A DNA stretch of 64,000 nucleotides from Streptomyces sp. JB150 (GCF_011193355.1 NZ_CP049780.1:4291085-4355084), one strand, 5' to 3'. Shown: positions 19,487-28,741, counted from the first letter of the stretch. Notes: generated by a model not told the origin, from the sequence alone. Numbers and translations: made by a program.

Positions 19487-20748
19487 CCGAGCCGCTTCTC
19501 CAGCAGGGTCACCGCGTACGGGCTGCCTGTGCCGTTCGTTTTGGCGGGCTGTTCGCCGACGACCGTGTAGCCCGCCTGTTCGTAGTAGGCGCGCAGGCGG
19601 GGGTTGGCGGACAGGCAGTCGAGGCGGGCGTAGGGGCGGGAGGCGGCCCGGATGCGGGACTCGGCGTGGGCGAGGAGGGCGCGGCCGGTGCCCGGTGGGG
19701 TGGTGTGGGGGACCGTCATCAGGCGGTGGATGTAGCCCGCGTCCGGGGGGCGGGGGCCCCAGGCCGCCGGGTCGGTCCACCACAGTTCGCAGGCGCCGGT
19801 GAGGTGGCCGCCGGCGTACGCCAGCCAGACCTCGCCCTCGGCGACGCGGGTGCGGAAGTGGGCCTCGTCCTTCTCGCCGGGCTTCCACTGCTCGATGCCG
19901 CGGGCCAGTTGCCACAGGGCCGCCGTGTCGCGGAGGCGGACCAGGGCAGGGGCGTCCGCGTCGGTCGCTCTGCGGTAGGTGAGGGGCGGCCGGGTGGCGG
20001 GGGCGTCGTCGAGGAGGTGGGCGCGCAGGGTCGCCGCGAGTTCCGTCGCGTTCATCGCGAGCGCCTGTTCCACGTAGCCTTCGATCGAGCCGTAGCGGGC
20101 CTTCAGGGCCGTCAGGAACAGGCGCATCACCGAGGCGGGGGCGCGGCCGAAGGCCGGCCAGGCGGGGGTGCGGCCGTCGTTGCGCGCGGACCACTCCGCG
20201 AGGAGGGCGGGCGTGGCCAGTTCGGTGAGGCTGAAGTCCTCGACGATCGTGGGCTCGTCGACGCCGAGCAGGCCGAGGACCAGGGCCGCCAGTTCGCCGG
20301 TGCGGTCCTTGCCCGAGGCGCAGTGGAAGACCAGGGGGGTGCGGGAGCGCGCCGACTCGGTGATCAGTTCCAGGGCGCGGCCGATCTCCTCGGTGCCGTC
20401 CTCGGCGACCTCCATGAAGCGTTCGGCGAGGTAGGGGCCGGGGTCGGTGCCGGGGGGCAACGCGGCCTGGTGGTACGGGCGGTGCTCGATGCTGAGGTGG
20501 TGGTAGGCGAAGGACGGGTGCTCCGGGACGCGGCCGCGGGCGTCGATCTCCCAGGGGTGGCGCAGGTCGATGACCGTGCCGATGCCCAGGGCGAGGAACC
20601 GGTCCCAGTCCGGGGTGCCGGGGGCGAGCTTGCCGAGGGAGTCCGAGCGGTACAGGCGGCCGGGCCGGACGCGCCGGCCGTCTGTCGTCGGATAGCCGCC
20701 CAGGTCACGGAAGTTGTGCAGACCGGCGAAGGGGAGGTGTCTGTCCAC
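19483..20748 (-). CDS. Fusion of tyrosine phosphatase and GNAT acetyltransferase
   Basis: A 421-residue fusion. Residues 1-245 are a tyrosine/serine phosphatase of the actinobacterial type that begins N-F-R-D-L-G-G-Y; the catalytic loop H-C-A-S-G-K-D-R-T-G gives Cys143 and Arg149 (C-x5-R). Residues about 255-421 are a GNAT N-acetyltransferase: T-Y-R-R-A-T-D-A-D at the start, an acetyl-CoA-type segment (T-T-P-P-G-T-G-R-A-L-L) and the terminal A-Y-Y-E-Q-A-G-Y. Both catalytic parts look intact. GNAT genes of this kind are usually separate, so the single frame suggests a functional link, perhaps modification and dephosphorylation of one target. The frame is continuous with no sign of a sequencing fusion. 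Confidence 0.85.
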   Translation of the reverse strand: MDRHLPFAGLHNFRDLGGYPTTDGRRVRPGRLYRSDSLGKLAPGTPDWDRFLALGIGTVIDLRHPWEIDARGRVPEHPSFAYHHLSIEHRPYHQAALPPGTDPGPYLAERFMEVAEDGTEEIGRALELITESARSRTPLVFHCASGKDRTGELAALVLGLLGVDEPTIVEDFSLTELATPALLAEWSARNDGRTPAWPAFGRAPASVMRLFLTALKARYGSIEGYVEQALAMNATELAATLRAHLLDDAPATRPPLTYRRATDADAPALVRLRDTAALWQLARGIEQWKPGEKDEAHFRTRVAEGEVWLAYAGGHLTGACELWWTDPAAWGPRPPDAGYIHRLMTVPHTTPPGTGRALLAHAESRIRAASRPYARLDCLSANPRLRAYYEQAGYTVVGEQPAKTNGTGSPYAVTLLEKRLG

Positions 20749-20786
20749 GTCCGCGAGCCTACGGGTCCGCTCCGGCCGCTGACCCG

Positions 20787-21590
20787 TTACCGCTTCCGCT
20801 GCCCGCCCTCGCCGCTACTGCCCTGCTTCTCCCGGTGCAGCTTGGTGTTGGAGGCCTGGGCGCGCGGGCGGACCACCAGCAGGTCGATGTTGACGTGGCT
20901 GGGGCGGGTGACCGCCCAGGTGATGGTGTCGGCGACGTCGTCGGCGGTCAGCGGGTCGGGCACGCCCTCGTAGACCTTCGCCGCGCGCTCGGCGTCCCCG
21001 TCGAACCGGGTCAGCGCGAACTCCTCCGTCTTGACCAGACCGGGCGCGACCTCGATGACCCGGACCGGGCGGCCGACGATCTCCAGGCGCAGGGTCTCGG
21101 CGAGGACGTGGGCGCCGTGCTTGGCGGCGACGTAGCCGGCGCCGCCCTCGTAGGTGCCGTGCCCGGCGGTGGAGGAGACGACGACCACCGTGCCGTCGCC
21201 GCTCGCCTCCAGCTTGGGCAGCAGGGCCTGGGTGAGGTTGAGGGTGCCGATGACGTTGGTCTCGTACATCTGCCGCCAGTCGGCCGGGTCGCCGCTCTCG
21301 ACCGGGTCGAGGCCGAGGGCGCCGCCCGCGTTGTTGACGAGGACGCCGACGGTCCGGAAGGCGGTGGCGAACTCGTCGACCGCGGGGCGGTCGGTGACGT
21401 CCAGCTGGTAGGCGGTGGCGGAGTGGCCGGCCGCGTTGATCTCCTCGGCCAGTGCCTCGATGCGGTCCTTGCGGCGGGCGGTCAGCACGACGCGGTATCC
21501 GGCGGCGGCGAGCTGCCGGGCGGTGGCGGCACCGATTCCGCTGCTCGCACCGGTGACGACGGCGATGCGGGACGCGGCGGGCGGGGTCAT
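20787..21590 (-). CDS. Short-chain dehydrogenase/reductase
   Basis: A 267-residue classical SDR. The nucleotide-binding T-G-A-S-S-G-I-G lies at 13-20 and N-N-A-G at 86-89. The catalytic Ser140, Tyr153 and Lys157 (Y-V-A-A-K) are all present. R39/R40 after the second strand suggests NADP(H) preference. A Lys/Arg/Gly-rich tail of about 25 residues extends past the fold. ATG 21590 is followed directly by the conserved I-A-V-V-T-G strand. It lies 38 bp upstream of the phosphatase-acetyltransferase gene on the same strand, so they may be co-transcribed. The substrate cannot be deduced. Confidence 0.92.
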   Translation of the reverse strand: MTPPAASRIAVVTGASSGIGAATARQLAAAGYRVVLTARRKDRIEALAEEINAAGHSATAYQLDVTDRPAVDEFATAFRTVGVLVNNAGGALGLDPVESGDPADWRQMYETNVIGTLNLTQALLPKLEASGDGTVVVVSSTAGHGTYEGGAGYVAAKHGAHVLAETLRLEIVGRPVRVIEVAPGLVKTEEFALTRFDGDAERAAKVYEGVPDPLTADDVADTITWAVTRPSHVNIDLLVVRPRAQASNTKLHREKQGSSGEGGQRKR

Positions 21591-21745
21591 ACGGCTGCTC
21601 CTCGGGCGGTGGGGCGGGGGGCGACGGCACGCTGGTACGGGGCGGGACGGACGGTGCCGTGGTACCGCTCGCCAGGATAGGCGTCGGCTCCGGTGGGAGA
21701 ATGAGTCGGGTGAGTCGGGGGGATCCTCCCGATCGGAGGTGGATC

Positions 21746-22186
21746 ATGGGAGAGGCGCGCGAGCTGATGGACCGGCTGACCGCGTCCGTCACCGGGCACG
21801 GGCACCTGGAGGCGCTCACCGACCTGTTCGCCGAGGACGCGGTCGCTCTCACCCCGGACGGGGAGCTGCGGGGGCGGGGCGCCGTCGTCGAGTGGTGGGG
21901 CCAGCTGACGGAGGCGGTGCCGGACGCCTCGTACCGGCCGGTGAACTCGTACGAGGTCGGGGACACGGCCATCGACGAGGGGGTCTACTCGGGGCGGAAC
22001 ACCGGGCCGGTGCGGCTGCCGTCGGGTGAGGCGCTGCCCCCGACGAACCGGGAGTTCGAGCTGCACGGTGTCGATCTCGCCACCGTCAGGGACGGGCGGA
22101 TCGTCAGCTACCGGGTCTACTTCGACCAGATGTCCTTCCTCGATCAGCTGGGGCTGCTGCCGGGCGGGGAACCGGGGCAGGGCTGA
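21746..22186 (+). CDS. SnoaL-like/NTF2-fold protein
   Basis: A 146-residue single-domain protein with the cone-shaped NTF2/SnoaL pattern: an N-terminal helix, D-L-F-A-E-D-A-V, a G-R-G-A-V-V-E-W-W segment, then beta strands ending D-G-R-I-V-S-Y-R-V-Y-F-D. Such proteins are small enzymes (isomerases, hydrolases, cyclases) or ligand-binding proteins. The ATG at 21746 has a perfect CGGAGGTGG. It is divergent from the dehydrogenase gene across 155 bp and may be functionally tied to it. The reaction is unknown. Confidence 0.8.
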   Translation: MGEARELMDRLTASVTGHGHLEALTDLFAEDAVALTPDGELRGRGAVVEWWGQLTEAVPDASYRPVNSYEVGDTAIDEGVYSGRNTGPVRLPSGEALPPTNREFELHGVDLATVRDGRIVSYRVYFDQMSFLDQLGLLPGGEPGQG

Positions 22187-22189
22187 GCG

Positions 22190-22330
22190 CGGGAGCAGGG
22201 ACGGGCGTCCGGGCCTGGCCTGGGTGCTGGAGGAGGGACGGGCGCCTGAGCAGGGACGGGTGCCGGAGGAGGAACGGGCGCCGGAGCCGGGCCTGCGTGC
22301 CCGAGCAGGGGCGAGCCCCCGAGCCGGGCC
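22190..22330. repeat. Imperfect GC-rich tandem repeats between convergent genes
   Basis: Several degenerate copies of a unit close to GAGCAGGGACGGGCGCC run from about 22190 to 22330, between the SnoaL-like gene and the convergent YnfA-like gene. No frame in it has coding support. It may be slippage-derived filler; a repetitive stem could also act in termination. Confidence 0.55.
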
Positions 22331-22348
22331 GTGCGCCGTCGCGTGGTG

Positions 22349-22684
22349 TCACTCGCCGCGCGGTGCCCACATGATCACCGCCATGCCGGCGAGGCAGATC
22401 AGCGCGCCGGCGAGGTCCCAGCGGTCGGGCCGGTAGCCGTCGGCGAGGACGCCCCACAGGATCGATCCGGCGACGAAGATCCCGCCGTACGCGGCGAGGA
22501 CGCGCCCGAAGTGGGCGTCCGGCTGGAAGGTGGCGACGAAGCCGTACGCGCCGAGGGCGAGCACCCCGCCGGTCACCCACAGCCACCCGCGGTGTTCCCG
22601 CAGGCCCTGCCAGACCAGCCAGGCGCCGCCGATCTCCAGGACGGCGGCGACGACGAAGAGGGCGGCGGAGCGGAGCACGGTCAT
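22349..22684 (-). CDS. YnfA/UPF0060 family small membrane protein
   Basis: A 111-residue integral membrane protein with four hydrophobic helices. Family signatures are visible: [13 protein letters not shown] near residue 14, [12 protein letters not shown] near 62, and D-L-A-G-A near 91. The family is related in size and topology to small multidrug resistance transporters; a role in efflux of small compounds is proposed for some members. The start is uncertain: ATG 22684 fits the family N-terminus but has no clear Shine-Dalgarno, while an in-frame GTG at 22723 follows GAGGAC. Confidence 0.9.
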   Translation of the reverse strand: MTVLRSAALFVVAAVLEIGGAWLVWQGLREHRGWLWVTGGVLALGAYGFVATFQPDAHFGRVLAAYGGIFVAGSILWGVLADGYRPDRWDLAGALICLAGMAVIMWAPRGE

Positions 22685-22845
22685 GCCGGTCAGCGTCGCA
22701 CGCGCGCGTCGGCGGGCCGGCACCCCGTCCTCGCCCCGGCCGCCCCGGCACCGCTGTCACCTGATGGACGGCGCCTGCCGCCGTCTCCGCGTGGGATACA
22801 TCCGTCCGACATGCGTAGGACTGCGGTGTGTGAGGAGTGGGTGGC

Positions 22846-23343
22846 GTGCGCGGACGAGGGTGTGTGGTGGGTACGGCGGTGGCGGCGCTGCTGCTGGGAG
22901 CGGGGCCCGGCGTGGCCGGGGCCGGTGAGTCACGGGTGCGCGAGGTGCGGGCCGGTGTGCCCGAGGCGGATCTGGCGTATCACGGCGCGGCGGCGCTCGC
23001 GGGCGGGTGGCTGGACGTGCGGTTCCTGCCGCGCAACCACGGCCCCTCGGCCGTACCGGAGGCGACGGTACGGCTGCGCTGGTCGGCGGAGTCGGAGAAC
23101 CGGCAGAGGTTGCCGCAGGGGTGTGCCCGGTCGGGGGAGCGGGTGGTGCTGTGCCGGCTGGGGGCGCTGGCGGTGGACGGGCTGGGGGAGCAGGTCCGGC
23201 TGCGGGTGCGGCTGCGCGGGGCGCCCGCGGAGGTGCTGATGGAGTTCGACACGGTGTGGCGCGGCGGGACGGTCGACCGGAACCGGGAGAACGACCGGCA
23301 GCGGGTGCTGGTGCTGGACACGGGGGATCCGTACTACTTCTGA
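22846..23343 (+). CDS. Secreted protein of unknown function
   Basis: A 165-residue protein with a signal-peptide-like start (GCVVGTAVAALLLGAGPGVAGAG, then a small-residue cleavage region). The mature part looks like a single beta-sandwich: W-L-D-V-R-F-L-P-R-N-H-G-P-S-A, alternating hydrophobic strands, then C-A-R-S-G-E-R-V-V-L-C-R-L with two cysteines about twelve apart that could form a disulfide. The N-H-G-P-S-A-V pattern resembles DUF11-like repeats of surface proteins. The start at GTG 22846 is chosen for GAGGAG eight bases upstream; GTG 22837 is also possible. No specific partner is evident. Confidence 0.65.
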   Translation: MRGRGCVVGTAVAALLLGAGPGVAGAGESRVREVRAGVPEADLAYHGAAALAGGWLDVRFLPRNHGPSAVPEATVRLRWSAESENRQRLPQGCARSGERVVLCRLGALAVDGLGEQVRLRVRLRGAPAEVLMEFDTVWRGGTVDRNRENDRQRVLVLDTGDPYYF

Positions 23344-23385
23344 GCCGGGGAATAAGGGGTCGTCTCCAGCCGTTCGAAGCGTATA

Positions 23386-23399
23386 GTTGAACGGTCAAC
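23386..23399. promoter_or_regulatory. Palindrome upstream of the LLM monooxygenase operon
   Basis: GTTGA-ACGG-TCAAC, a perfect 5-bp inverted repeat with a 4-bp spacer, ends 14 bases before the start codon at 23414. Half-sites of this TTGA/TCAA type are common for MarR- and TetR-family repressors. The location overlaps the likely transcription start. Confidence 0.5.
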
Positions 23400-23413
23400 C
23401 AATGGAGGCGGCC

Positions 23414-24580
23414 ATGCAGTTCGGGATCTTCAGCGTCGGCGATGTCACGCCGGACCCCACCACGGGGCGGACGCCGACCGAGCGCGAGCGCATCAAGGCC
23501 ATGGTCGCCATCGCGCTGAAGGCCGAGGAGGTCGGGCTCGACGTCTTCGCGACCGGCGAGCACCACAACCCGCCGTTCGTGCCGTCCTCGCCGACCACCA
23601 TGCTCGGCTACATCGCCGCCCGCACCGAGCGGCTCATCCTGTCCACGGCCACCACCCTGATCACCACCAACGACCCGGTGAAGATCGCCGAGGACTTCGC
23701 GATGCTCCAGCACCTGGCCGACGGCCGGGTGGACCTGATGATGGGCCGCGGCAACACCGGGCCGGTCTACCCCTGGTTCGGCCAGGACATCCGGCAGGGC
23801 ATCAACCTCGCCATCGAGAACTACGCCCTGCTGCACCGCCTGTGGCGCGAGGACGTGGTCACCTGGGAGGGCAAGTTCCGCACGCCGCTGCAGGGCTTCA
23901 CGGCGACCCCGCGCCCCCTGGACGGCGTACCGCCCTTCGTCTGGCACGGCTCCATCCGCTCCCCGGAGATCGCCGAGCAGGCCGCGTACTACGGCGACGG
24001 CTTCTTCCACAACAACATCTTCTGGCCCGCCGACCACACCAAGCGGATGGTCGAGCTGTACCGCACCCGGTACGCCCACTACGGCCACGGCACCCCCGAG
24101 CAGGCGATCGTCGGACTCGGCGGCCAGGTGTTCATGCGGAAGAACTCGCAGGACGCGGTGCGCGAGTTCCGGCCGTACTTCGACAACGCGCCGGTCTACG
24201 GCCACGGGCCCTCCCTGGAGGACTTCACCGCCCAGACCCCGCTGACCGTCGGCACGCCGGAGCAGGTGATCGAGAAGACGCTGACCTTCCGCGAGTACGC
24301 CGGTGACTACCAGCGCCAGCTGTTCCTGGTCGACCACGCGGGGCTGCCGCTGAAGACCGTGCTGGAGCAGATCGACCTGCTCGGCGAGGAGGTCGTCCCC
24401 GTGCTGCGCGAGGAGTTCGCGGCACGGCGGCCGGCCGGTGTGCCGCAGGCACCCACCCACCAGTCCCTGCTGGCCGCCGCCAAGGACCCGGCCGCGGAGG
24501 ACCCGGCCGCCAACGGCCCGGCCGGCACCGGCCCGGCCACCGAGGACCTGGACAAGGACCCGAAGGAGACCCTGGCATGA
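23414..24580 (+). CDS. LLM-class FMN-dependent monooxygenase, CE1758-like
   Basis: A 388-residue luciferase-like TIM-barrel enzyme that would use FMNH2 and oxygen. It begins M-Q-F-G-I-F-S-V-G-D-V, has A-T-G-E-H-H-N-P-P near residue 55 and G-R-G-N-T-G-P-V-Y near 115, and ends in a Pro/Ala-rich tail. This sequence type, partnered with a dedicated FMN reductase, matches the CE1758/CE1759 pair described for actinobacteria. The start at 23414 has GGAGG eight bases upstream; an ATG 12 bases earlier lacks one. Its stop overlaps the next start by four bases (ATGA), so the two are translationally coupled. The substrate is unknown; a stress-inducible oxidation is plausible. Confidence 0.88.
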   Translation: MQFGIFSVGDVTPDPTTGRTPTERERIKAMVAIALKAEEVGLDVFATGEHHNPPFVPSSPTTMLGYIAARTERLILSTATTLITTNDPVKIAEDFAMLQHLADGRVDLMMGRGNTGPVYPWFGQDIRQGINLAIENYALLHRLWREDVVTWEGKFRTPLQGFTATPRPLDGVPPFVWHGSIRSPEIAEQAAYYGDGFFHNNIFWPADHTKRMVELYRTRYAHYGHGTPEQAIVGLGGQVFMRKNSQDAVREFRPYFDNAPVYGHGPSLEDFTAQTPLTVGTPEQVIEKTLTFREYAGDYQRQLFLVDHAGLPLKTVLEQIDLLGEEVVPVLREEFAARRPAGVPQAPTHQSLLAAAKDPAAEDPAANGPAGTGPATEDLDKDPKETLA

Positions 24581-25236
24581 GGCTCGTCGTCGTCTCGGCG
24601 GGGCTGAGCGTCCCGTCGTCCACCCGGCTGCTCGCCGACCGGCTGGCCGCCGCCACCGCCGCGCGGACCGGCGCCCAGGTGCGGGTCGTGGAGCTGCGCG
24701 ACCTCGCCGTGGAGATCGCGCACCACCTCACCAGCGGCTTTCCCGGGCGCGGGCTGGCCGCCGCGCTCGACGCGGTGACCGGCGCGGACGGGCTGATCGT
24801 GGTCACGCCCGTCTTCTCCGCCTCCTACAGCGGCCTGTTCAAGTCGTTCTTCGACGTGCTGGAGCGGGACGCGCTGGCCGGGAAGCCGGTGCTGATCGCC
24901 GCGACCGGCGGCTCCGCCCGCCACTCGCTGGTGCTGGACCACGCCCTGCGCCCGCTCTTCGCCCACCTGCGCGCCGTCGTCGCCCCGACCGGGGTCTACG
25001 CCGCCTCCGAGGACTGGGGCGCGGAGGGCCTGGAGGGGCGGATCGAGCGGGCGGCGGGGGAGCTGGCGGGGTTGATGCGCGCGGTGGGTGCCCCGGCCGC
25101 GGTGGCCCCGGCCGCGGTGGCCCGGTCCGCGGTCGCCCCGGCCGTGCCGCAGCAGCAGGGCGCCGCCGATGCCGCCGGTGAGCTGACCGTCGTGCCCTTC
25201 GAGGAGCAGCTCGCCGCGCTGCGGCGGAGCGGGTGA
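24577..25236 (+). CDS. NADPH-dependent FMN reductase, CE1759-like partner
   Basis: A 219-residue flavodoxin-fold reductase. The phosphate-binding segment S-A-G-L-S-V-P-S-S-T-R lies at 7-17, T-P-V-F-S-A-S-Y-S-G-L-F-K near 70, and A-T-G-G-S-A-R-H near 108. It supplies reduced FMN to the monooxygenase upstream. An Ala/Val/Pro-rich insertion of about 30 residues separates the fold from a C-terminal V-P-F-E-E-Q-L-A-A-L-R helix that is conserved in this partner family. It overlaps the monooxygenase gene by four bases, and the operon probably ends here, 75 bp before the response regulator. Confidence 0.88.
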   Translation: MRLVVVSAGLSVPSSTRLLADRLAAATAARTGAQVRVVELRDLAVEIAHHLTSGFPGRGLAAALDAVTGADGLIVVTPVFSASYSGLFKSFFDVLERDALAGKPVLIAATGGSARHSLVLDHALRPLFAHLRAVVAPTGVYAASEDWGAEGLEGRIERAAGELAGLMRAVGAPAAVAPAAVARSAVAPAVPQQQGAADAAGELTVVPFEEQLAALRRSG

Positions 25237-25311
25237 GAGGGCAGTAAGAAGCGGGGCCGGGTGTCGCCGGCGGCGGTCGTAGGGCCGTACGGCTTTGCCA
25301 CACTGGGACGC

Positions 25312-26049
<738 letters not shown>

Positions 26050-27468
26050 GTGGGGTGGCGGCCGCGGCTGGTGTCGCTGGGCACCACGTTCGCGGTGTCC
26101 TTCGCGACGGTCACGGCCGCGGTGACCCTCCTCGTCGGCTTCCTGTCGTACAACGCCGCCGCCCGGCTGGTGCGGGTCGACCAGGTGTCCGTGTTCGACG
26201 AGGTCGTGCGGGATCTGCGCGGTGAGGTGCGGCAGTACCGGATGAGCCCGGCGGACTTCTCGTCCTCCGCGCCCGGCCACGACCTGGTGCGCCCGGCCCG
26301 CACCGATGTGCAGGTGCTGGGCCCGGACGGCGGCATCGTCGACAAGGGCAACCCCGGCCTGCCGGTCACCGCCTCCGACCGGGAGGTCGCCGCGGCGTGG
26401 TCGGCCGGGCAGCTCGTCGTGCACGCGGACGTCGACGTCGGTGACGACGTCTACCGCGTCGCGACCGTCGCGCTCGGCGGCGGCCGGGGCGCCGTGCAGG
26501 TGGCGCAGGAGTTCAGCGACACCGAGGACCTGCTGCGGGCGCTCCAGCAGCGCACCGTGCTGCTGATGGCGGCGGTGGTGGTCGCGGCAGGGCTGTTCGG
26601 CTGGTGGCTGGCTTGGCGGATCACGCGGCGGCTGGTGATCCTCACCGACGCCGCGGAGGCCGTCGCCCGCACCCGCCGGCTCGGCATCGAGGTGCCGGTC
26701 ACGGGCCACGACGAGGTCGGGCGGCTCGGCCGCGCCTTCGACCGGATGCTCGGCCGGCTCGCGCAGTCCGAGGAGGACCAGCGCCGCCTGGTCCAGGACG
26801 CCGGCCACGAGCTGCGCACGCCCCTGACCTCCCTGCGCACCAACATCTCGCTGCTGCGCCGGATCGACGAGCTGCCGCCCGAGACCCGCGCGGAGCTGGT
26901 CGCCGACCTCGGCCAGGAGGCCCGCGAACTGACCGATCTGGTGAACGAGTTGGTCGACCTGGCGGCCGGCCAGTCCGACTCGGAGCCGCCGCAGCGGGTC
27001 GACCTCGCGGACCTCGCCGAGGACGTGGTGGGCCTGGCCCGCCGCCGTACCGGCCGGGTGATCACCCTGCGGGCCAACGGGGACACGACCGTGCACGGCC
27101 GGGCGGGGATGCTGACCCGGGCCATGTCCAACCTGGTGGAGAACGCCGCGAAGTTCGACCGGACGGGCACGGCGCCCATCGAGCTGGTGCTCTCCGGTCC
27201 GGCCGCCGGCGCGTGCGGCCCGGTGCGCGTGGAGGTCCTGGACCGCGGCCCCGGCATCGCCGACACCGACCTCGACCGCGTCTTCGACCGCTTCTACCGC
27301 GCCGCCGACGCCCGTTCCCTGCCCGGCTCCGGGCTGGGCCTGTCCATCGTCCGCGAGGTGGCGCTGGCGCACGGCGGTACGCCGTTCGCGTGCCCACGGG
27401 CCGGGGGCGGGTCGGCGATCGGGTTCACGGTGCGGGCGGGTGCGCCGGGGGCGGGCGACGGCGCTTGA
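26050..27468 (+). CDS. Sensor histidine kinase (MprB-like)
   Basis: A 472-residue membrane kinase for the adjacent regulator. One transmembrane helix lies near 10-32, an external sensor loop near 40-165, and a second helix near 167-187, followed by a HAMP region (190-243). The HisKA box is G-H-E-L-R-T-P-L-T with His253; N-L-V-E-N-A-A-K-F is the N box, D-R-G-P-G-I the G1 box and G-S-G-L-G-L-S-I-V the G2 box. The order and motifs resemble the MprB envelope-stress kinases of actinobacteria. Its GTG follows the regulator stop with no gap. The signal is unknown. Confidence 0.94.
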   Translation: MGWRPRLVSLGTTFAVSFATVTAAVTLLVGFLSYNAAARLVRVDQVSVFDEVVRDLRGEVRQYRMSPADFSSSAPGHDLVRPARTDVQVLGPDGGIVDKGNPGLPVTASDREVAAAWSAGQLVVHADVDVGDDVYRVATVALGGGRGAVQVAQEFSDTEDLLRALQQRTVLLMAAVVVAAGLFGWWLAWRITRRLVILTDAAEAVARTRRLGIEVPVTGHDEVGRLGRAFDRMLGRLAQSEEDQRRLVQDAGHELRTPLTSLRTNISLLRRIDELPPETRAELVADLGQEARELTDLVNELVDLAAGQSDSEPPQRVDLADLAEDVVGLARRRTGRVITLRANGDTTVHGRAGMLTRAMSNLVENAAKFDRTGTAPIELVLSGPAAGACGPVRVEVLDRGPGIADTDLDRVFDRFYRAADARSLPGSGLGLSIVREVALAHGGTPFACPRAGGGSAIGFTVRAGAPGAGDGA

Positions 27469-27701
27469 CCGGACTGCTCGTGGTGCGTCGCCGACGGGGT
27501 CCCGAGGGCTCTACGGCGCCTCGGGGTCCCTTGTCCGCGTGGTAGCCGCGCCCTGCGGACACTTGACGGTGAATGCGTCGGCGCAGGCGCCGCCGCCCTT
27601 GCACGTGACGGTGGCCACCGCCGGATCAGCCCATCCCAGGAACGCCGGATCAGCCCCTCCCAGACACGCCGCCGAGGCGGCCGGTCGGTGGAGGTCGCAG
27701 C

Positions 27702-27777
27702 TCAGGGCCACACCAGGCAGTACGGCTGATGCCCCGCCTCGTGCAGCCGGTGGCTGAAGTCCTGCCACTCGTGCAGC
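27702..27777. repeat. Left attachment repeat
   Basis: 73 of 76 bases match 43390-43465. All three differences fall at wobble positions of the target gene's codons, and here they are the GC versions, as expected for native Streptomyces codons. This copy is therefore probably the original chromosomal 3' end, orphaned by integration. Confidence 0.9.
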
Positions 27778-27884
27778 GATTGGAAGAGGCGGGGTTGTGA
27801 CCTGGGCATTCTCGGTGAAACGTGCGTTGACCTGCGGGAACTCGTCTCGGTAGTTCTCACGGGTCAACGCCGTTTCCCAGGCTC

Positions 27885-27904
27885 ATGTGCCCTGGATGTG
27901 CCCT
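27885..27904. repeat. Left pair of ATGTGCCCT repeats (possible integrase arm sites)
   Basis: Two direct copies of ATGTGCCCT at 27885-27893 and 27896-27904 (period 11 bp) lie 108 bp inside the left attachment repeat. The same pair with the same period and orientation lies inside the right end. Confidence 0.6.
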
Positions 27905-28111
27905 CCGGGGACGTGGCTGGGGAGGCGCGTTCAGGCCCAGCTTTCGCGCTCAGAACGCCGTGATGAGGGCAGTGATGCGGAGAAGGATCCCAGTCGGGCA
28001 GTGTCCGCGAGGCGTCTTGAGCTGTTTGGTGGGTGTACCCGTACGCATACGGCTTGGATGAACGCGGGGCCGCTGCATGCGGTCGAATCCCAGTGAGGCA
28101 GGGTGGGGGCC

Positions 28112-28741
28112 ATGGTGACCTTGGCGAGTTCCCTGACGGGCGGTTCTGTGCGGGAGGCTTCTCGCGCCTTGCTGGAGCCGGGCGGGCAGGCCCGAACTGT
28201 TTCTGTCTTCGGGACCGAGGCGCTGTGCTTCTACCGTCTGAACGAGGGCGAGCATGCGCGGCGCGAGGAAGTCTCCGCCGCCCGGGTGGATAAGCTGCCC
28301 GATCTTGAGTGCCTGCTGACACTCCCGGTGGGCGTTCCTGTTCCGCTGCAATCGCTGGACTCGCCGGCGCGGCGGGCGGTGCGAGGGCTGCCGTCGGGAG
28401 CGGTGGAGCGAGACCGGAAGACGGTCACCCGACGTGCCGTGCGGCCCCTGCAGGTGGATCTTGCTGTGGTTCGCGCTTCCGGGTGGCGCCAGGGCCTTGA
28501 GCGAGCGGGCCAATTTGCTCCCTTCTGCCGCCGGGCCATGCTCTTGGACCGTCTTCCAGCCCGACTGGATGAGGTCCTCGTCGAGGCCGACTTCTACGGC
28601 ATTGGCGTGTTCGTCGCCTCTGGAGACGAGGTCGAGCTGGTACTGGAGCCGGAGGACTACAGGCCGCCCCGGCACACCGCTGCGGCCTGGTGGTTCGTCG
28701 AGGATGTGTATCAGCGCCTACGCTCGGCGGCGGCTGTCTGA
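28112..28741 (+). CDS. Island protein of unknown function
   Basis: A 209-residue protein I do not recognise. It has no signal peptide or membrane segment. Visible features are a basic middle (R-K-T-V-T-R-R), a W-R-Q-G-L-E-R segment and an acidic, hydrophobic C-terminal half (F-Y-G-I-G-V-F-V-A-S-G-D-E-V-E-L-V-L). The start ATG 28112 follows GGTGGGGG; an in-frame GTG at 28103 is also possible. Its last 31 bases overlap the 3' end of the convergent TGT-like gene, so their expression may interfere. It is the first island gene after the left attachment site and has the mixed codon use of the rest of the island. Confidence 0.6.
   Translation: MVTLASSLTGGSVREASRALLEPGGQARTVSVFGTEALCFYRLNEGEHARREEVSAARVDKLPDLECLLTLPVGVPVPLQSLDSPARRAVRGLPSGAVERDRKTVTRRAVRPLQVDLAVVRASGWRQGLERAGQFAPFCRRAMLLDRLPARLDEVLVEADFYGIGVFVASGDEVELVLEPEDYRPPRHTAAAWWFVEDVYQRLRSAAAV

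Larger units (their letters stand above)
27469..28111. other. Gap holding the island's left junction
   Basis: No gene is supported here. From left to right it holds the short spacer behind the kinase gene; two 24-bp direct repeats (units containing GCCGGATCAGCCC) at 27618-27666; the 76-bp attachment repeat at 27702-27777, which is the chromosome boundary; and the left end of the island with the ATGTGCCCT pair. A minus-strand frame across 27511-27867 exists but spans the junction and is not credible. Confidence 0.6.

Noticed and set aside
27702..27777. tRNA gene as the integration site
   Set aside because: The repeat is the 3' coding end of a protein gene; it does not fold as a tRNA and has no T-loop sequence.
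27511..27867. Minus-strand frame with C-K-G-G-G-A-C-A-D-A near the left island end
   Set aside because: It spans the chromosome/island junction and the 76-bp repeat in a frame different from the target gene, so it cannot be an old gene.
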